Source of the DNA: Melanocharis versteri
Lineage: Eukaryota; Chordata; Aves; Passeriformes; Melanocharitidae
Direction: 5' to 3'
NCBI GenBank assembly: GCA_013397845.1
Contig: VZTG01000395.1
Span: forward strand, 669,450-733,449
Length of the DNA: 64,000 nucleotides
A program made the translations under genes and the position numbers. This document shows, piece by piece, positions 39,201 through 54,200 of this stretch. The first letter of the stretch is position 1, and each line of letters starts with the position of its first letter. The notes beneath the pieces are model-generated. The model was not told the DNA's origin. It saw nothing but the letters and a program-made list of their open reading frames with translations, and searched no databases.

Positions 39201-42200
39201 ATTACCTCTTAGAAGTCCATTTTAAAATTATCTTAAGAACATAACTTTCTCCTTTCTTTTTTACTCCATCGACACACTGTATAAATTTTCCCTCCACTAC
39301 ACCAAGAGTATTGCTGGAAGGTATAAGCCACAGCCAATGATTTACTCAATGGATTGTTCTGTGTTTCACATGTAGTTTGCTGACGATAACATCAAGTAAG
39401 TAAGGCCGTATCTAAGCAGGCAGCTTTAAAAACCATGATTGTGTGTGTGTGGGCTGTACAGGGGAGGCTACATGTAAATCAGTTACAGCACATGGGACAG
39501 CAACTGTCTGATTTTACTAAGTGGCATCAGATTTTGGATTAAGTCTATATTACTACTGAATTGAAAACCCAGCTTCACTTCCATTTCTACTAGGACATGT
39601 CAGAAGCACAGGGTGTTGAATTGATAAACAAAGTATTAAAGTTACTATTTTCCATCTATGACAAGAAAAATTTTCATTTTCTCTCAACACTTGAGGAAGG
39701 GAGGCTTTAAATTCGAAGCAAGAGATCAGACATTTATTTTGGTCAAAGCTCATTATCTGTTGTTTTCCATATCAGATAGCAGTTTGAACAGTTGCTTGTG
39801 AAGAGTGGATAAGGGTCTCATTATCCCTGTTGAGAATCAAACGTCAGCACACAACTCTGTCATCCTGGAATTAATACAGAAAAAAAAGTGACTTTGAATA
39901 GAGGAAATGACAGCATGGACTATAGTCAGCCCATGGACCAGATGTTTCTAATTCCCAGTTTTGTTTTTTATGTAAATCCATTGAGACTAATGAGAACTTT
40001 TCCTCTGACCCTGGAACAAGGTTCTAAACTTGGCTGCAATGGCTACTGATTGAGGAGCTAAAACAAAACTATCTTATTTTCCCACATCTGAGGCAAACAA
40101 AGAAAATACTTTCATTTGTTTTCCTCATGTCTGAGATTACCTTTTCATTCTCTTATGAACATACTCTTTTAAAGTGCCTCTGATCATCTGTTCATTAAAC
40201 ACAGGTAGCCTGACAGATTAACAGTTCCGTAATTTCAAACAAGAGATCATTTATCAAAAGTACATCTGTCTCCTTGATATTAGATATCTATATAAAAATT
40301 AATTCTTAATCTGTTTGAAGTATATACTTTGAATTGTCAACAGAACAACAGGCTGAAAACCTTACTTTTTCTTTTTGATATGCATTAAAATTTTATTCTA
40401 TCAAACTCATGTGTTTTTCTTTCCTTAGGGGTCCAGTCTTTGCCAATGGTTTTCCACAACATATGTGGGAGTGACAAAGCTAAGGTTATGTGGTGCTGAG
40501 ATGAAAAGCATCAGTCACCAGGCTCAAGTGTACACAAAGCTGTAGGCTCACAAGTCACAAACGCTGGAAACCACAGGATGACAAGTGCTAAACCACTAAA
40601 CTGGAATGCATGCACTTAGGCTATTGCGTGCATCAGACCTTACGCAATCTCATTATCCATCGTTTAAAGTTTCCAAGTCAGTACTGTGAGCCTTATGAAC
40701 TGCTAGATATGAGCAACGCTGTATGTAAAAAGCTGTTGGCAACTTTCAGGAATATCTCCATGTTATTAGAATGTTTCCCTGCCAGGAGGGACTAGGCTGA
40801 GCACATGCAGCATTCATATTTGGACTCCATTCACTAGCACATCTGACTGCATTTGCTGCTCAAGAAATGAACTGGTGAAGGAGAGAACACCTTTTTCAGG
40901 TCATTTTGAGAAGAAGATTTTCAAAAAGAAAATGAGAAATTAATGACTTCTCATTTACAATCAGCATTTACTCCAGAAGGGAAGAATCTTGAGCAAGTGA
41001 ACTTGTAGCATACCCAGATAGATAAATGCACCTTTAAAATTAATTGTACTGTTTTCTATGTGTACCATCTCTAGGAAAAATAGAATAGCACAGAGAGTCT
41101 TTCTTTGTGTGAAAATACTGAATAGCTATCAAAAAACACAACTTCCACATCTCTCCAAAGAGCCCTTGCCCCATCTGTCACCGACCCTTTTTCCAAGAGT
41201 TTGTGCACTGTAAGTAGCTGCAAAGAGATCCTGCAAGCAGGATATGCACACCTTTGAAGCATAAAGCCCTGCATCTGCCCATCCTCTATCTCTCAGCTGC
41301 AACAAATAGGAGATCTGAAAAGAAATTTTAAAGTGGATACCTGAGTGATTTACAGCTTTATATGGCTTTAGGGAAGCCAAGCACAATGCTGTGCTGACCC
41401 TAACTAGTGACTCTGGGCTAAGCATGACATTAATAGTGACAACAACTGGTAAGGAAGTACTCTGAGCAAGGCGTTTTTCCCCATATCCTGTCTTTGCTCT
41501 GGATACCAATGTTGCAAACAGATTAAAAGACTGAAGGAACCTAGAACTGGGCTGCATTTTTACAATTCCTGAAATAAAATGTACGTGAGAGGAGCCGCTG
41601 TGACAAACAGCTCCACTTTCCAGAAAAAAGGTTCCTGAAACATGTGGCAGTACTCAGTGCTTTGTAAGATAAGGCACTTGGAGGGCAATATTCCCAAATA
41701 ATGGAGGTATTACTCTAATTTGTTCCTGTCTACCTGACTTTGGAAGACAGAAGTCTGAAGAATCAGACTTGGAAGAAGAAAATCCCAGAAGACTAAGAAG
41801 TGAAAATCTCAAATCTTATGAAAACTGATGATAACTAAGGAATTTGGGGCCTGCAGAGATTTAGGATTTTTGTTTCTATTTTCATCCTTAGCACCAGGGA
41901 TGATTTGACCCATAAAATACTAAAAATATGCTTACCCTGCAGCTCTTCATTCATGTAGAGTGTGGCTGTAGCAAGAGGAAGGAATATGCATTCAAAGTCT
42001 TTCCTAAATAAAATCTGAGTTATGTATGAAGGTCTAGCTTTTCTATCAAAGACATATATTACCAATGAGGAGAGGAAAGCTCTCCAAAGATTTTGACCAC
42101 TGAACTCTGCTTGCCATAGATATCAAGGATACAGTGCAAACCAACTAAGAATCTGAGAGAGAACATTCCAGTCAAATAAACTGCATGTGCGCCTCCATGC

Positions 42201-45200
42201 ATTCATGGAATGACATCCAAAAGTGCTGTTGTAGAAGGTGTAACAGTAATGAGCTTCCTTTTTTAACCTGCTCCAGATGCTGGACACCAGGACCACTAGA
42301 AGTACTTTATTATTCTTACATGTTGGTATAAAGTATCATCTGATTTCAGGCTTCACATTTGGAGAAATACGGCGAAAAGGGAAATAATTCCATAAGGCTT
42401 TTCTATTTTCATTTCCAGGTGAGACAGTTCTACACATACCATGACAGTGGTTTTCAAACTGTGGCCTGTGAATCAATGATGATTTGCAGAAAACATGCTG
42501 ATGATCCACAGACAGTTGGTCAAATGTTGATGGCTCTTCTCCTTGTTTCCACATGCTACATTCTTCTAAAACACAGCTAATAATAGATATATTAAATATT
42601 TCCCTAATATTTTTCTTACATAAGCTGAATGGTATATATATCCATTGTAATGAGATTTTAATAAAAGTAGAGTAATAATACGGGCAGCAGTTTTCTTCTT
42701 CAGAAAGTGTTTTAAGACATGCTTGCTTCATTCCCTGGATGTGGTGGACTGAGCTATGCTCACCAGCAGCTTCCATGCTTCAGGAAAATGCTAGCTCTAA
42801 ATTGTAAAATCCAGTTAAATAAACAAACACATGAAAGCTTGATTTGCAGTTTGGGGAACTTTAAGATAAATGTTCTGAAGAAAAAAATATTTGAGGGAAT
42901 TTAGAATTCCATATAGGCATTTACGTGGGTGCACCAGGGAATAGATGCCGAGCTGTAGATATGATTATTATTGCTCATGGTGATGCATATTAAATTATAC
43001 TCACTAATCAATGGCTTCACTTTGATCATGTGAGCTAATTTACAGATTAATTATTCTATATTTATCCAGTTTTTGCTGCATTTCCTAAAGCCTATTGTAA
43101 AAATAATGCATTTATTGCCTTCTAGTACATAACTGTCCTTGTAAAAATGCATCACGTCTTCCAGCAAAACGTCTTGACCAGTACATAGAGTAAAATGTCT
43201 CCATGAGAGAAGGGTGAGTATATTTTGTTACTAATTACCCTGACAGTGAGAATTGTAATTTTGGTTCACTAATGTGCCTAGTTTTCTTCATTGATTTAGT
43301 ATTTTTCATTTTAACCAGCAAATTGCTTCCTGATTTAAATTTTAGTAAAGGAAGAGCTGCCTGATAAAGAAAACAAGTACTTCCTAATTTTTGGGAAGAC
43401 TCTACTCTGGCAGTCTTATACTTTGGCTGAGATGTTATCAACATTCAGATATGAGGTGCCTAATAATTGTTTCCATTTCTGCCGACACTTCTTGATGCAA
43501 TAAGCCTTAAGTCCACGTGAAATGTTAATATTATCAAAAGTAATGAATAAAACCTACTTCAGGAAAGAAAATTATTTCTTCCCAAAAGAGAAGTGTAATT
43601 GTAATTTCTGCATATTTTAATGCAACTATTCCCTTCAAGAAACACTGTATTATTATACATTAAACTAATCCACATATTTTTAAAGCTCGTTTTTAGCATT
43701 TTGGGAGGTTAAAATAGTAAAGGTAGAAAAGTTTCTGGGTTATTTCATGAAAATGGAAATAAATTAGAAATTTCCATGGAATAATAAATGGAAAATACCA
43801 TTAAATTAATATACAACCCTACATTTTTATACTTAGGATGAAGACAAGATACTCCTCATTTGATGTGCATGAATTTGTTTTGTGTGAAACAGGTATATTC
43901 TTCAGAAAAAACTGAGGAATATAAAACGAATAAACATATGAAAAGCATCCTTTAGGAACTAATCCAACTGTAGGACCCAATGCAACACTAGGAAATAATA
44001 ACCTGCATTGTGAAGACAGCTGAAAAAGAGACGGAGTTTCAAGTAAAAGAACTGTTATCAAGGCTGAAATTCACTGCTGTACAGAGGGTCAACAGGAGTC
44101 CTATTCCATACTTGGGAAAAAAACCAGAGAGATTTGATAGTGAAAAGTGGGCTGACAAATAAACAAGCAGCCTGTTTAATCATAGTTAGCTAAATTGCAA
44201 ATATCAAGTGTGTGAAGCATCAAAACCTTCTCACAGTGTGTAGTATGCTCTCAGAAGTCTCTGAATTACTCTTCTGAGAATGACAATTTACATTTGTGAC
44301 CCAAAAGCAAATGAATATCAAAGAAATATTTTCTTATTGGCTAATCTGAATGTTCAGGATGGCTTTCAGAATTGTATCTTTATGGGATTTGATGTGAATG
44401 CATTATAAAATTCTAACACAAGTTGTTACAGCCTGTCATTTTGGGGGATTTTTTGGGATGAAAACGAATATCTTTCTCCAGATTGTATTCATTTTTATGC
44501 TGCAGCTGAGTATGAAATTCAGTTTCTTGATCACATAACACCTCAATATTTGTCAAACACAAACTATTTAGATCAAAGGAATGGACAGTGAAAAACTGAT
44601 CATCAGAGTATTTTCTGGAATCCTTTATGAATCAGAGTAACATCTGTGGGAATTCCCAATATGAAATGCTCATTTATGCTCTTTATACTCTGCTGCACCA
44701 TAAATTTAAGTATACAATGGAATAACATCATTTAACAAATACCAATATGCAGTTGCTTTTTGCCATGGATGGGCACAGAAGAGTGGATCATGTGGCAAGC
44801 TAATTCAGTAACTACATTTAGATTAATTCTTTGGGTTGATGTTGCAACCAAGCTGGAAACATCTTTGTCTTGGTTTGCATTTATCCTCTTTGACTTCTAA
44901 GGTGCACAGGAAATGTATCTGCTCTCAGTAGGCACAGTGCCTCTTCCTATCTTGTTGCTTTATACTTGAGTAAAACAGGAGGCACAATACTACCTTTAGC
45001 CTGTAACGTGCACTTAACTAGGAGGTATCTTGCTCAGAGATAAGTGATAAATATTCCTAGAGAATTTACAAGAGAATTAACTTCTTAGAACTAGATCCAT
45101 TTCCATATATCTTTTCCAAGTAATTTAAAAACTCCTGGGTCAGCTACTCATCTCGTAAATACAGCTCTGCTACTTTGAACTGGCCTTCTTGCATGTATTA

Positions 45201-48200
45201 TTTACAACAGCTTCTATTTCTGTCTGCTGTGCAAAGGAAACAAAATAACTTAATTACAAACTCCCAGCTGCTTTCACATAGATCATAAGAAAGTGGCTTT
45301 GTTAGGATCTTTGATCTTTATTTAAAATGTAAATGCATATTCAGCTTTAACAAACTGAAATCATACATGAAATCTATCTCCTGAGCAAACTATCTTTAAA
45401 ACATTTTAATGGAGAGAGACTGACAGAAAGTGAATATTGCTGCAGATTTTCTGTATTGGAACTTAGGCTAACAGTAAAGAAAGGAAGATATTTTTTATTG
45501 GAAGGGCTTAGGAAATAAAATATAAGTAATTTACTCTCCACAAAAAACAGCCCTTCAAGTATGAATGATAATAACTAAATTTTTTTTCTGAGATTATGAT
45601 AAAATTAAACAAAATAATTCAATGATAATACTTTGTTCTTTTTACACACCTGTGGGGGCCCACTCAGCAGCAGCCTCCTTGGGTGAAAGGTGTCCATTCT
45701 GCCCTCATTTCTGTTGTTGTAGTCCATATGGATTGGCTTGGGAACCGTCCATTGGCGGTAGTACAGAGACTGCTCCGTGCACGTCATCATCTTACTCATA
45801 AGAGGGCGAAAAGAACTTGCCCACATAACAGAATGGTAAGGCAAGAGGGAAGAGGATTTGGGAAGTCCACTGCTGTCTGTAGAAGTAATAATGTCATAAA
45901 CCAGTTTGGGCAGGAAAACTATGGGAGGCTGTTTTGATGCTTTGGTCATGGAGCATTGAGACGTCTGTAGGATGAAGGAGTTATGAGTAGGTGCAGAGGA
46001 GGAAGAAGAGGAGGAGAAAGGTGAGGAGGATGACGAGGTGATGGAGACTTGGGCACTTTTTATGTTTTGTTTCATATCCAGCTGTTCAGTTACGTGTGGT
46101 AAGTGTTTGCTGACTGTTGTTTGTGCCCCCTTGTCTACTTTCTGCTTCTGCCTTTCATAGTTATTTGTAGTTTCTTCAGTGCTGTTGGTTAGGGCTTGGG
46201 GAGGAGACGACTCAGTGCAGAATGCTGTAACTGAAAGAAAATTTATATTTCAACACAGTGCAACTATCTCTGCTAGTCAATGCCACGGTTAAACAAAAGA
46301 CAACACATAATCCTCTTGATACATTGTCCAGCAAACATTGCAATCTTCCTCCTCTTCTTGCTTTGACCGTACAGGAAGCCATAATGGGACTAATTTGGAG
46401 TATTCATTTCGATGCAGAAAGTGGCTTTTAAAGTCCTGAAGTGCATAGGAAAGATGCCAGTGATTATCTTGTCCTCTATTTCCCTCATACATTCCTTGCT
46501 TAAGGTGCTCACCAGATACTTCAATCACTCAAGACAAATACAAAATTACTGAAACCATTGTTCAAATGAATTGAAGAAAATAAGTATTCCCAGGCTATTA
46601 CCCCACCCCACCACACTACTACAGAAATGTCTACACAGACTGACATCTAAAAACAGTCCTCTGAGTCAGCTCTGCTCTGCCACCTCCGTTTGTATCACTG
46701 CAGCACTTAGGCTGACCTAATAAAACCTGGCAGCCCTCAAGTCCCTGGTGCTACATAATGCATTAGTGCATTCATACAGCATTGGGTCAGCTCGGAGAAC
46801 ACACTGAACTCATGAATGTTGGCCAGGAATATGTGATGTAGATACATCTCACAGATAATTGTGGATTTTCTGTATATTTTTATATTTATTTTATAAAAAG
46901 ATTGTTTAAATATTTTAACTATGAAAATTTATTGAAAGTTTAGCACATGTTAAGTGATTTTGAGCATCTTTAATGCTCAGTGAAAGAGGGCACGCAAATA
47001 TTTCACAGTCTTCAAAGTAGACTGAGAACTGCTTGTGGAATCAGTCTACACAAGGTATTAGAAATATCTGCCTAAGGCTGAATATAGATTAAACCAGATT
47101 TCCTCTCATGGTGAAAACAACCATCCTGGTTCTCAAAAAAGCCCCACATTTTGAATGAACAAAAGGCAGTAGTTTCTCAAGAAATAGTAAGCTATACTCT
47201 GTCTATTAATCTAAAGTAGTCAGTAAAAGCCATTAGCAACAAATACAAAAGTGTCACCAGCACCATGAATGGTTGCAAGTAACACCACTGCGACATCCCT
47301 CAAAATACCAGTATCCAGGGGCACAGAAAAAAAAAGAAAGGAAAAAGATTTCTTTAACCACCGATAAACTGAGGGCAAAGAGCCCTGGGCAGGCCACATG
47401 GACACTGCAGAAATGATGAGCAGCCCAACTTCAAAGAAGAAAAAACATTTTGAAAATTAAAGTGATGAAGCTTATCCAAAGTTTTCAAGATTCTTTTTTT
47501 TCCTTTTGTAACTACCACTGTGCCTGTAGAAAAGAAATCACAGGCCAAATATGCATGGCACCATGTTGCAAACTACAATAAGATCAAAAAGAATTTACTG
47601 TCACTGACTGAAAACCAATATGTTTTAAAAAGCTTCATGACATTTCAACTTTTAGGAAGTTATGGTACAATTTATATTCCCCACTTTTATTCAATTCTTC
47701 TCTTAATATTATCTACATTAAAAGCAAGTAAATAAAGTTAACAGACAAAAGAGCTGTAGTAGTCCTCAACACTCCGTCATGCTTTCTACATCAGTGTGCA
47801 GGTTAAAAAGAAATTGTTTTAAAAATCATCCACCTGGAAAAGAGCTTCCAGTGTAAAATTAATGACTGAACATACTAGAACAAAACCAAAAAGTTAAAAA
47901 TACCAATGAGAAGGAGCATGCTTTTTCTTCATATTAAAAAAAAAAGTGAAGCATGTTTTTTTCTTCATAAATTGTCATAGCTTCAGTGAACACACGCAGC
48001 CATCACAGTACTAACTGAGGATTTATACCTCAGTGTCACATAATAAAGAAGCACCTAGTTTAGGCACCCCATCACATGATAATTTTTCAAGCAAGAAAAG
48101 ATCCTATTTCCTGTATTTCAGAAGTCTAATCCCTATATTTTTTGTCATCTTAAGTGATCCCATTAAAACAGGCCTTATCAAAACCTTAGTGATTTATGCC

Positions 48201-51200
48201 TTCTATTATTTATCTAATAAGCTAAGGTATCTCTTATGTTCTAAACTTAAATTAACAGAGATGATCTTATGGTCTTACTGGAAGCTTTTGAAGAGAGAGA
48301 TGAAGATGCAGAGTCATGGGAACGCGATCTTTCTCTTTTCATAGGACTTCTCTTTTCTGAAGTAGAACCTGTTTCATGGATGATAGTAAGGGAAAACAAA
48401 ATCAAAATACAATTTAGGTAAGCCTGTAAGTCACAGCTATATTGTCAAAGTAAGGAAAAGTACACAAGGGTTTGTGCGGGGTTTGTCCTCATCCTGACAC
48501 TGTTTCCAGTATGGAGAGTATCTGTTCCTACCACACCATATTGGATCAGCCTACAGTCTAATTTACCTATGCTAAGCTGCAATAGCTTCACAAAAATCAG
48601 TGCTGCAACCAGGAGCTAGTAATATCTAGGTCTGTCTCAACCATGATTTCTCTTCCAACCCATGTCTTACATTCTTCACTAATCCAGTGTCAGGGATAGC
48701 AGCAGGCAACAAGCTCTATTTTGTCAGTATGTTATGAAATTCCCTCCTACCCCACACAGCTTTATGGCCAGATTATATCTCAGCTTTTGGTGATGAAAAT
48801 CCTCTGTTGGATGGCCATCAAGGCCATTCACTTGAGATTCCCAGCTCAGGCTTCTAAGTTAAAATGCTTGTTTTTGTACAGTTTTAACGTGATAAACTGA
48901 GACATAAGCACTGCCATCAGAAAACTCAGACTGTAAACCTACCTCCCATGTTCTGAATTGGACTCTGGATGATCATACCATACTTCATGGACTAGGAGAG
49001 CAGCCTTAGACAACTTAGGAGCCCATTTGACTCAGATCACACACAATCTCAGCACACTTCAACTAAATGGACAGAACTACTCATCACAAGACGTACTCAT
49101 CACATCTGAAGCAGGCATCTATTGAACACAGTTCCAGTACGACCTCAGCTATTTCATTACTCTATGAAGACTACATATTGGATTAAAGAAAGTATTTGTG
49201 TTCAGCTTTTTCTGCTATCATTTTCAGTGAGTAAGAACTTCCTAGGTGAACAGTAATTGGCTTTCTTCCTCATAGTATAGAAAAGGAAATGAAGGCAAGT
49301 TGTTTGAGATTTAAATACTTTACAATAATAAAAATCCTTTGTTTTCCACAGGCACTATAGACAGTAAAGGAAAGTGTAAAGAATTAATAAATAACTGATA
49401 ATGCCCATCAATTATAACTCAAAAAACCCCAAAAAGTAATTTTTCCTGGGCAAATTACTGGGGTTTTTTTTACAAATTTGTATGTTCTTAATTGGTTTCT
49501 TAAGAAATTATGAATTCACCACCTCTATACTGTCAATTTGAATTCGTGGGCATTTTCAAGGAGAACTCAGAAGTTTACATGTGGAGATATATTTTCTATC
49601 CACACTATTTAACACCTTACAAACTAGGGACTACTCAGCTGTTTCCTTGGAAGGAATCTTTATCACTGACATCATGGTAAGCATAGGTTCGGTAGCATCA
49701 GCCAGGAGCAGTTTTGTTGGAGCTGCCACTGCCCTGAGGGTAGGGATGTGGTCCCTGCTTCTCAGACAGCAAATCGCACCCTTCCCTGCCGGGGAGGGAG
49801 TGTGCAGAGGGTCGTCTGAACAGTGAGTGTCACCGGGTGCTCCTACTCGAGCTCCACTTTGTGGCTGTCAGAACATACAGGGCAAAGGAGGAACACAGGA
49901 AGGAGCCAGAAAACTGAGAGATAACAGATACAGCAGTGGAACTGCAAGAAGTTAAAATGCATCAGCAGCAGCAGGGTGAGAAAACACAGCTTCAATGAGA
50001 TGAAACAAAACTAAGGAACAGAGCTCACTCAGTAAGACTAAAGCGAGAAAACCTCACCCAAACATTTCTGCTTTTGCCAATCATCTTCAATCATTTTACA
50101 GCTTCTTTTATTACCAGTAATAAATAATACCTTCTGTCACTATTTCTTCATCTTCATTGTCAGTACTGCTTAGTTTCTCTGGGTCACTTTCTAACGCATC
50201 ATTCACAACTGCTTTCTCTGTGTGAATTTCTGAGCTCACAAAGTATGCTGCCAAACCAAGTTCTTGCTCCAGGGTTGTCCGTACCAAAGACGATGAATTT
50301 ATTAAACGTAGGTCACAGTATCTCAGTGATCTGGAGAGAAACAGGAGGAGCTAGTATGAAAACTCACTGTAATCTACTGCCTTATCTCTTTTAAAAACAA
50401 AGCCAAAGGGGAATTTTTTCCTTATTTTCTTCAACAACAGATGAGATAGAATACAGTATTTTGTGCTTAATAAATTTACCACTGTGGTGCATACAGTAGT
50501 GCATGATTTCTCTTAATCCAGTTAAGCAACTTAATCTAGTGCACTGAACATTAGCACCAGCATAAGAAAAAGAATAATCATTTGGATTCTAAACCTAACA
50601 TACAGAATGGGATTCAGTTGAACATACAAAAGCATTTAGTGCCCCAGGGCATCCTGTCTGGCTTCCAGCTGCCATTCCAGAAGGCTCTGATCTCTCCACA
50701 CATCCTGGAGCACACATACCTGGAGCATCATGCAGATTTCTCAGCTACCCTAAGAAACCTAAGCAGTTATACTTCTTTATTTAACATACCCATTCTCTCC
50801 TCTAAACTGGGATAAGTCTCATAATATTTTTGGAGCTATTCACATCTTGCTATAAACAGAAGTTTATTATCAGTAATATGGGGTTTGTATTTATGATACA
50901 AAAACTGCCCCAAAAATAGCAAAGAAACACATTGACACTGAAATTTGTTTTCCTCTCACACAAGCAATCACACAGTTAATCTTTATCTATTTGATAAGCA
51001 ATGGATAAAAAACTGCCACTGAGGAAAGGGTGGATCTTCTTACCGTGGCAAAGACTCCCCTTGTGGATCCATCCCACTAAATATCAATATGCAAGGCAAA
51101 CCTTCCAATTCCAAATAGGTCTGTGGCCTCCAATCTACATCCTCAATTTTCTGCCAGATCTGTATAAGGTAGAGAAACCCTGTTGGACATACCTATATGT

Positions 51201-54200
51201 TGGACTTATCTATAACTATATAATAGTTTAAACAGATCTATTTGATATATATCTATATCAAATTAAAAGACAGAAAGACATACTTTTATCATCCATTGTA
51301 AGAATCCACTTGTACAGAGGAAGAGAAGCCACACAGCAGAGCCAAATTCAACACAGATAGATCTCACCGTTCCTAGGGCATTACAGGCAGCAATCTGCCT
51401 GCTGTTAGTCTGAGGACATTGGGACAGTATGTTCCAGCCTGAAAAGCCTCCCAGCTTCCAAGCTGCATAGATAGCACTGAGACCAGGGAATACGGCAAAT
51501 ATGGCACAATGGAGAGCAAAGCTGAGCAGGAGTTTTGGGGGAGAGAAGAGAATACAGAGGGTTGCTTCTTGAGGCAGATAATATATGAATGTCTGAGTCC
51601 AAGGAAGAAAATAAGCTAGAAGTTAGAATTTTCACCTTAGAGGAACAGGAGAAAGTTGGAAGTGTTCAACACACACCACTGTCCCCATTTACAACCCTCT
51701 GGAGTCTCCCACTCTCCCCTAAAGCTAGCGGTTTTCCTGGTAACTTTATGAGAATCTGACAACTCTATCTATTGTTTGACTGTTTTGCATCAGACTACAT
51801 TGCTTTACTCACACCAGTCAGTCCTTTCTGCTGTTGAGACTGATCTACAGATAAGGAGTATCTATGGTATGATCAACAGTACAACAGCTCAGCCTCTGAC
51901 AGCTGTACATGTTCCCCTGCTATACATGTCAGAGAACACAATCAGGATGTGATTCAGAACTAATACTGATTTTTCAGAGCAAGCAAGGCCTAATTAATAG
52001 CAGAATGAGATCAGCATTAGGCCCTGGATGTCAAATGACTTCATCTAACATGTATTGAATCAAATAGAGTAAACAGTATACTATATATATATAACAACAT
52101 TCTAGGATGGAAATAATTTTTTTTGCTTTGGCGATCAGATTATGGTAGTTCTATGAAGAGCAAAAGAGGCTTTATTTCAACAGATGACCCATGACTCTGG
52201 ACTTAAAGGATATAAATTAATCCATAAACCAAAATATGGTTCAGAAAGCATAAAATCCCGAGCTGTGAACACCAGGGTGCTCTAGGATCCATAACTACCA
52301 TCACTGATCAGTAGCCAAATCGGTCTTCTTGCCCCCTGCTGGTGACAAGAATAATGTAACTCTCAACTGGTCGCTGATTAAAATCTTTTTTTTAAACTGT
52401 GATGTTTTTGTGAGAAAATTCAGCTGAAATGGAAAGTTTTATTTGGCTTTTTAATGTACTTCTCCTAGTCCCTTTAGATAAAAGCATTTCAACTGTTTCT
52501 GAGGGTTGCTACTGGAAGTCAAGTGCTAACCATATTAGTTAATACTCCACTGAGCATTAACCAAGGCAGGACAGGAGAGGTGTCACAGACAGCATGCCTA
52601 AAAGGTAAAAGTCATGCTCCTCATGGCAGTTTTTGTTTTCACTATAAGAATCCACACTTCAGCTCATGACCGTAACTCTCACCAGTAAAGTCTCCCCATC
52701 TACCCATCCAATGAAGCTTCCCAGCACACGCCATTCTGCAATTTACCTTTAGCTGTTCCACAAAGTGCTTCCCAATTGTGATTCCGGAATTAGGATTTCC
52801 CAAGATTATTTCAAAGTTATCTTCAAGGGCTAGTCTTTCCCTTACATTATACAGACGTTCATATGCCACTGCAGCCAGCGGGATACATGGAATTCTCAAC
52901 ACTACCATGAGGCCATGGCCACTAGGACATTGTCTTGAAGAGTTTATTAGATTTTGGGTGATTTCCAGAGTTTCAACTGAGGTGTAATTCTTCATCTGAG
53001 AAAGACCACACACAGCCATCATAGCTGCAGAGTAGTGTTGGATGAGGACAAAAGTCCTTATCACTGCACTGTGTAATCTGGGGAACCTGAAATAAACAGT
53101 GAATTAAAGAGTGAAGTACTAAAGGGTGAAGTGAAAAAGCTATTTTTTACAAAATATAGTAAACTCAGGATTTTCTCCTGTAAAGAAACCTTTGTATCCA
53201 CTATACAATAGAATCTCATCAACTACATTTGTACAGTATTTTCAAGGCATCATTTCACAATCAGAACTGATGTTGTCTCTCCGTTTTTCTTAGCACAGAT
53301 TTACTAAGCAAGTAGTCCAGTAAGGTTACATCACTTTAGGTTATCCATACCTTACTGCTGTTACAAAATTTATCACAGAATACTAGCTGAGGCACTCAGT
53401 AATATCATCAATCAAAATTACATTCTCTTATCAATAAGAATAGTATTCTTCATTATGTGTCATTCTTAAGGGGCAGAGAGAGATTGGGTGTTTCTCTTCT
53501 TTTCTTACTGAAGCCCTGAACCAACTTACTCTTGTGTTCAAGAGGACTGAAGATGTAGGCAGCAACCAATGAGCACTCCAACTTCCCAAGGCCAGCTACA
53601 GCCTGTCTCAATCCCCACTTCATGGAAAGGCAATCCATGGATATCCAATAGCTTCCTGTGTTCTGATTTTCACAGAAATTAAACCCAGGTGCACAGTAAA
53701 AAGAGTGCTTGTTATGGCTTGCTCATAAAAGTGACTATGGCTTGCTCAGAAGGTTTTTTTCCTTATTCATGTGTACCTATCACAGTGGTATGTTTAATTT
53801 CTCATTGTGTTCAAAGTGCAGTATACACAAACTCTATACATCAAAATCAGCCAGGGTCAGCAAGTGATAATATTGGACAAAAGTAATAACAAATTTAAAG
53901 TTACGTGATGATGCAATGTTAGATTATTATAGAGGTAGTTACAGGTCACAACAAGAACACACTGTAAACTGGGCTAAGCAATGTGCATGCTCATAGTAAG
54001 AGACAGCTTCGACTGATGACATTGCAGGCCCAGTATACACTAAATAGATAAAAGGAGAAAATAAGAACAGGTGAAATGCCTTGCATATGTAAATGATGTG
54101 TAAGACAGTGAGAAGCGAAAAAAATAAAAAAGAACTGGGCTGCTAGCTAATAACTCGAGGCTCAAAAAGGCCTTCCTAAGTTTCCCATGTTAAGCAAAGG

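Noticed and set aside
42336..42776. 146-codon minus-strand frame in the 7-kb intron, and the 142-codon frame at 41129-41557
   Set aside because: No family resemblance, and the GREB1 coding sequence joins correctly from w15 to w16 without them.
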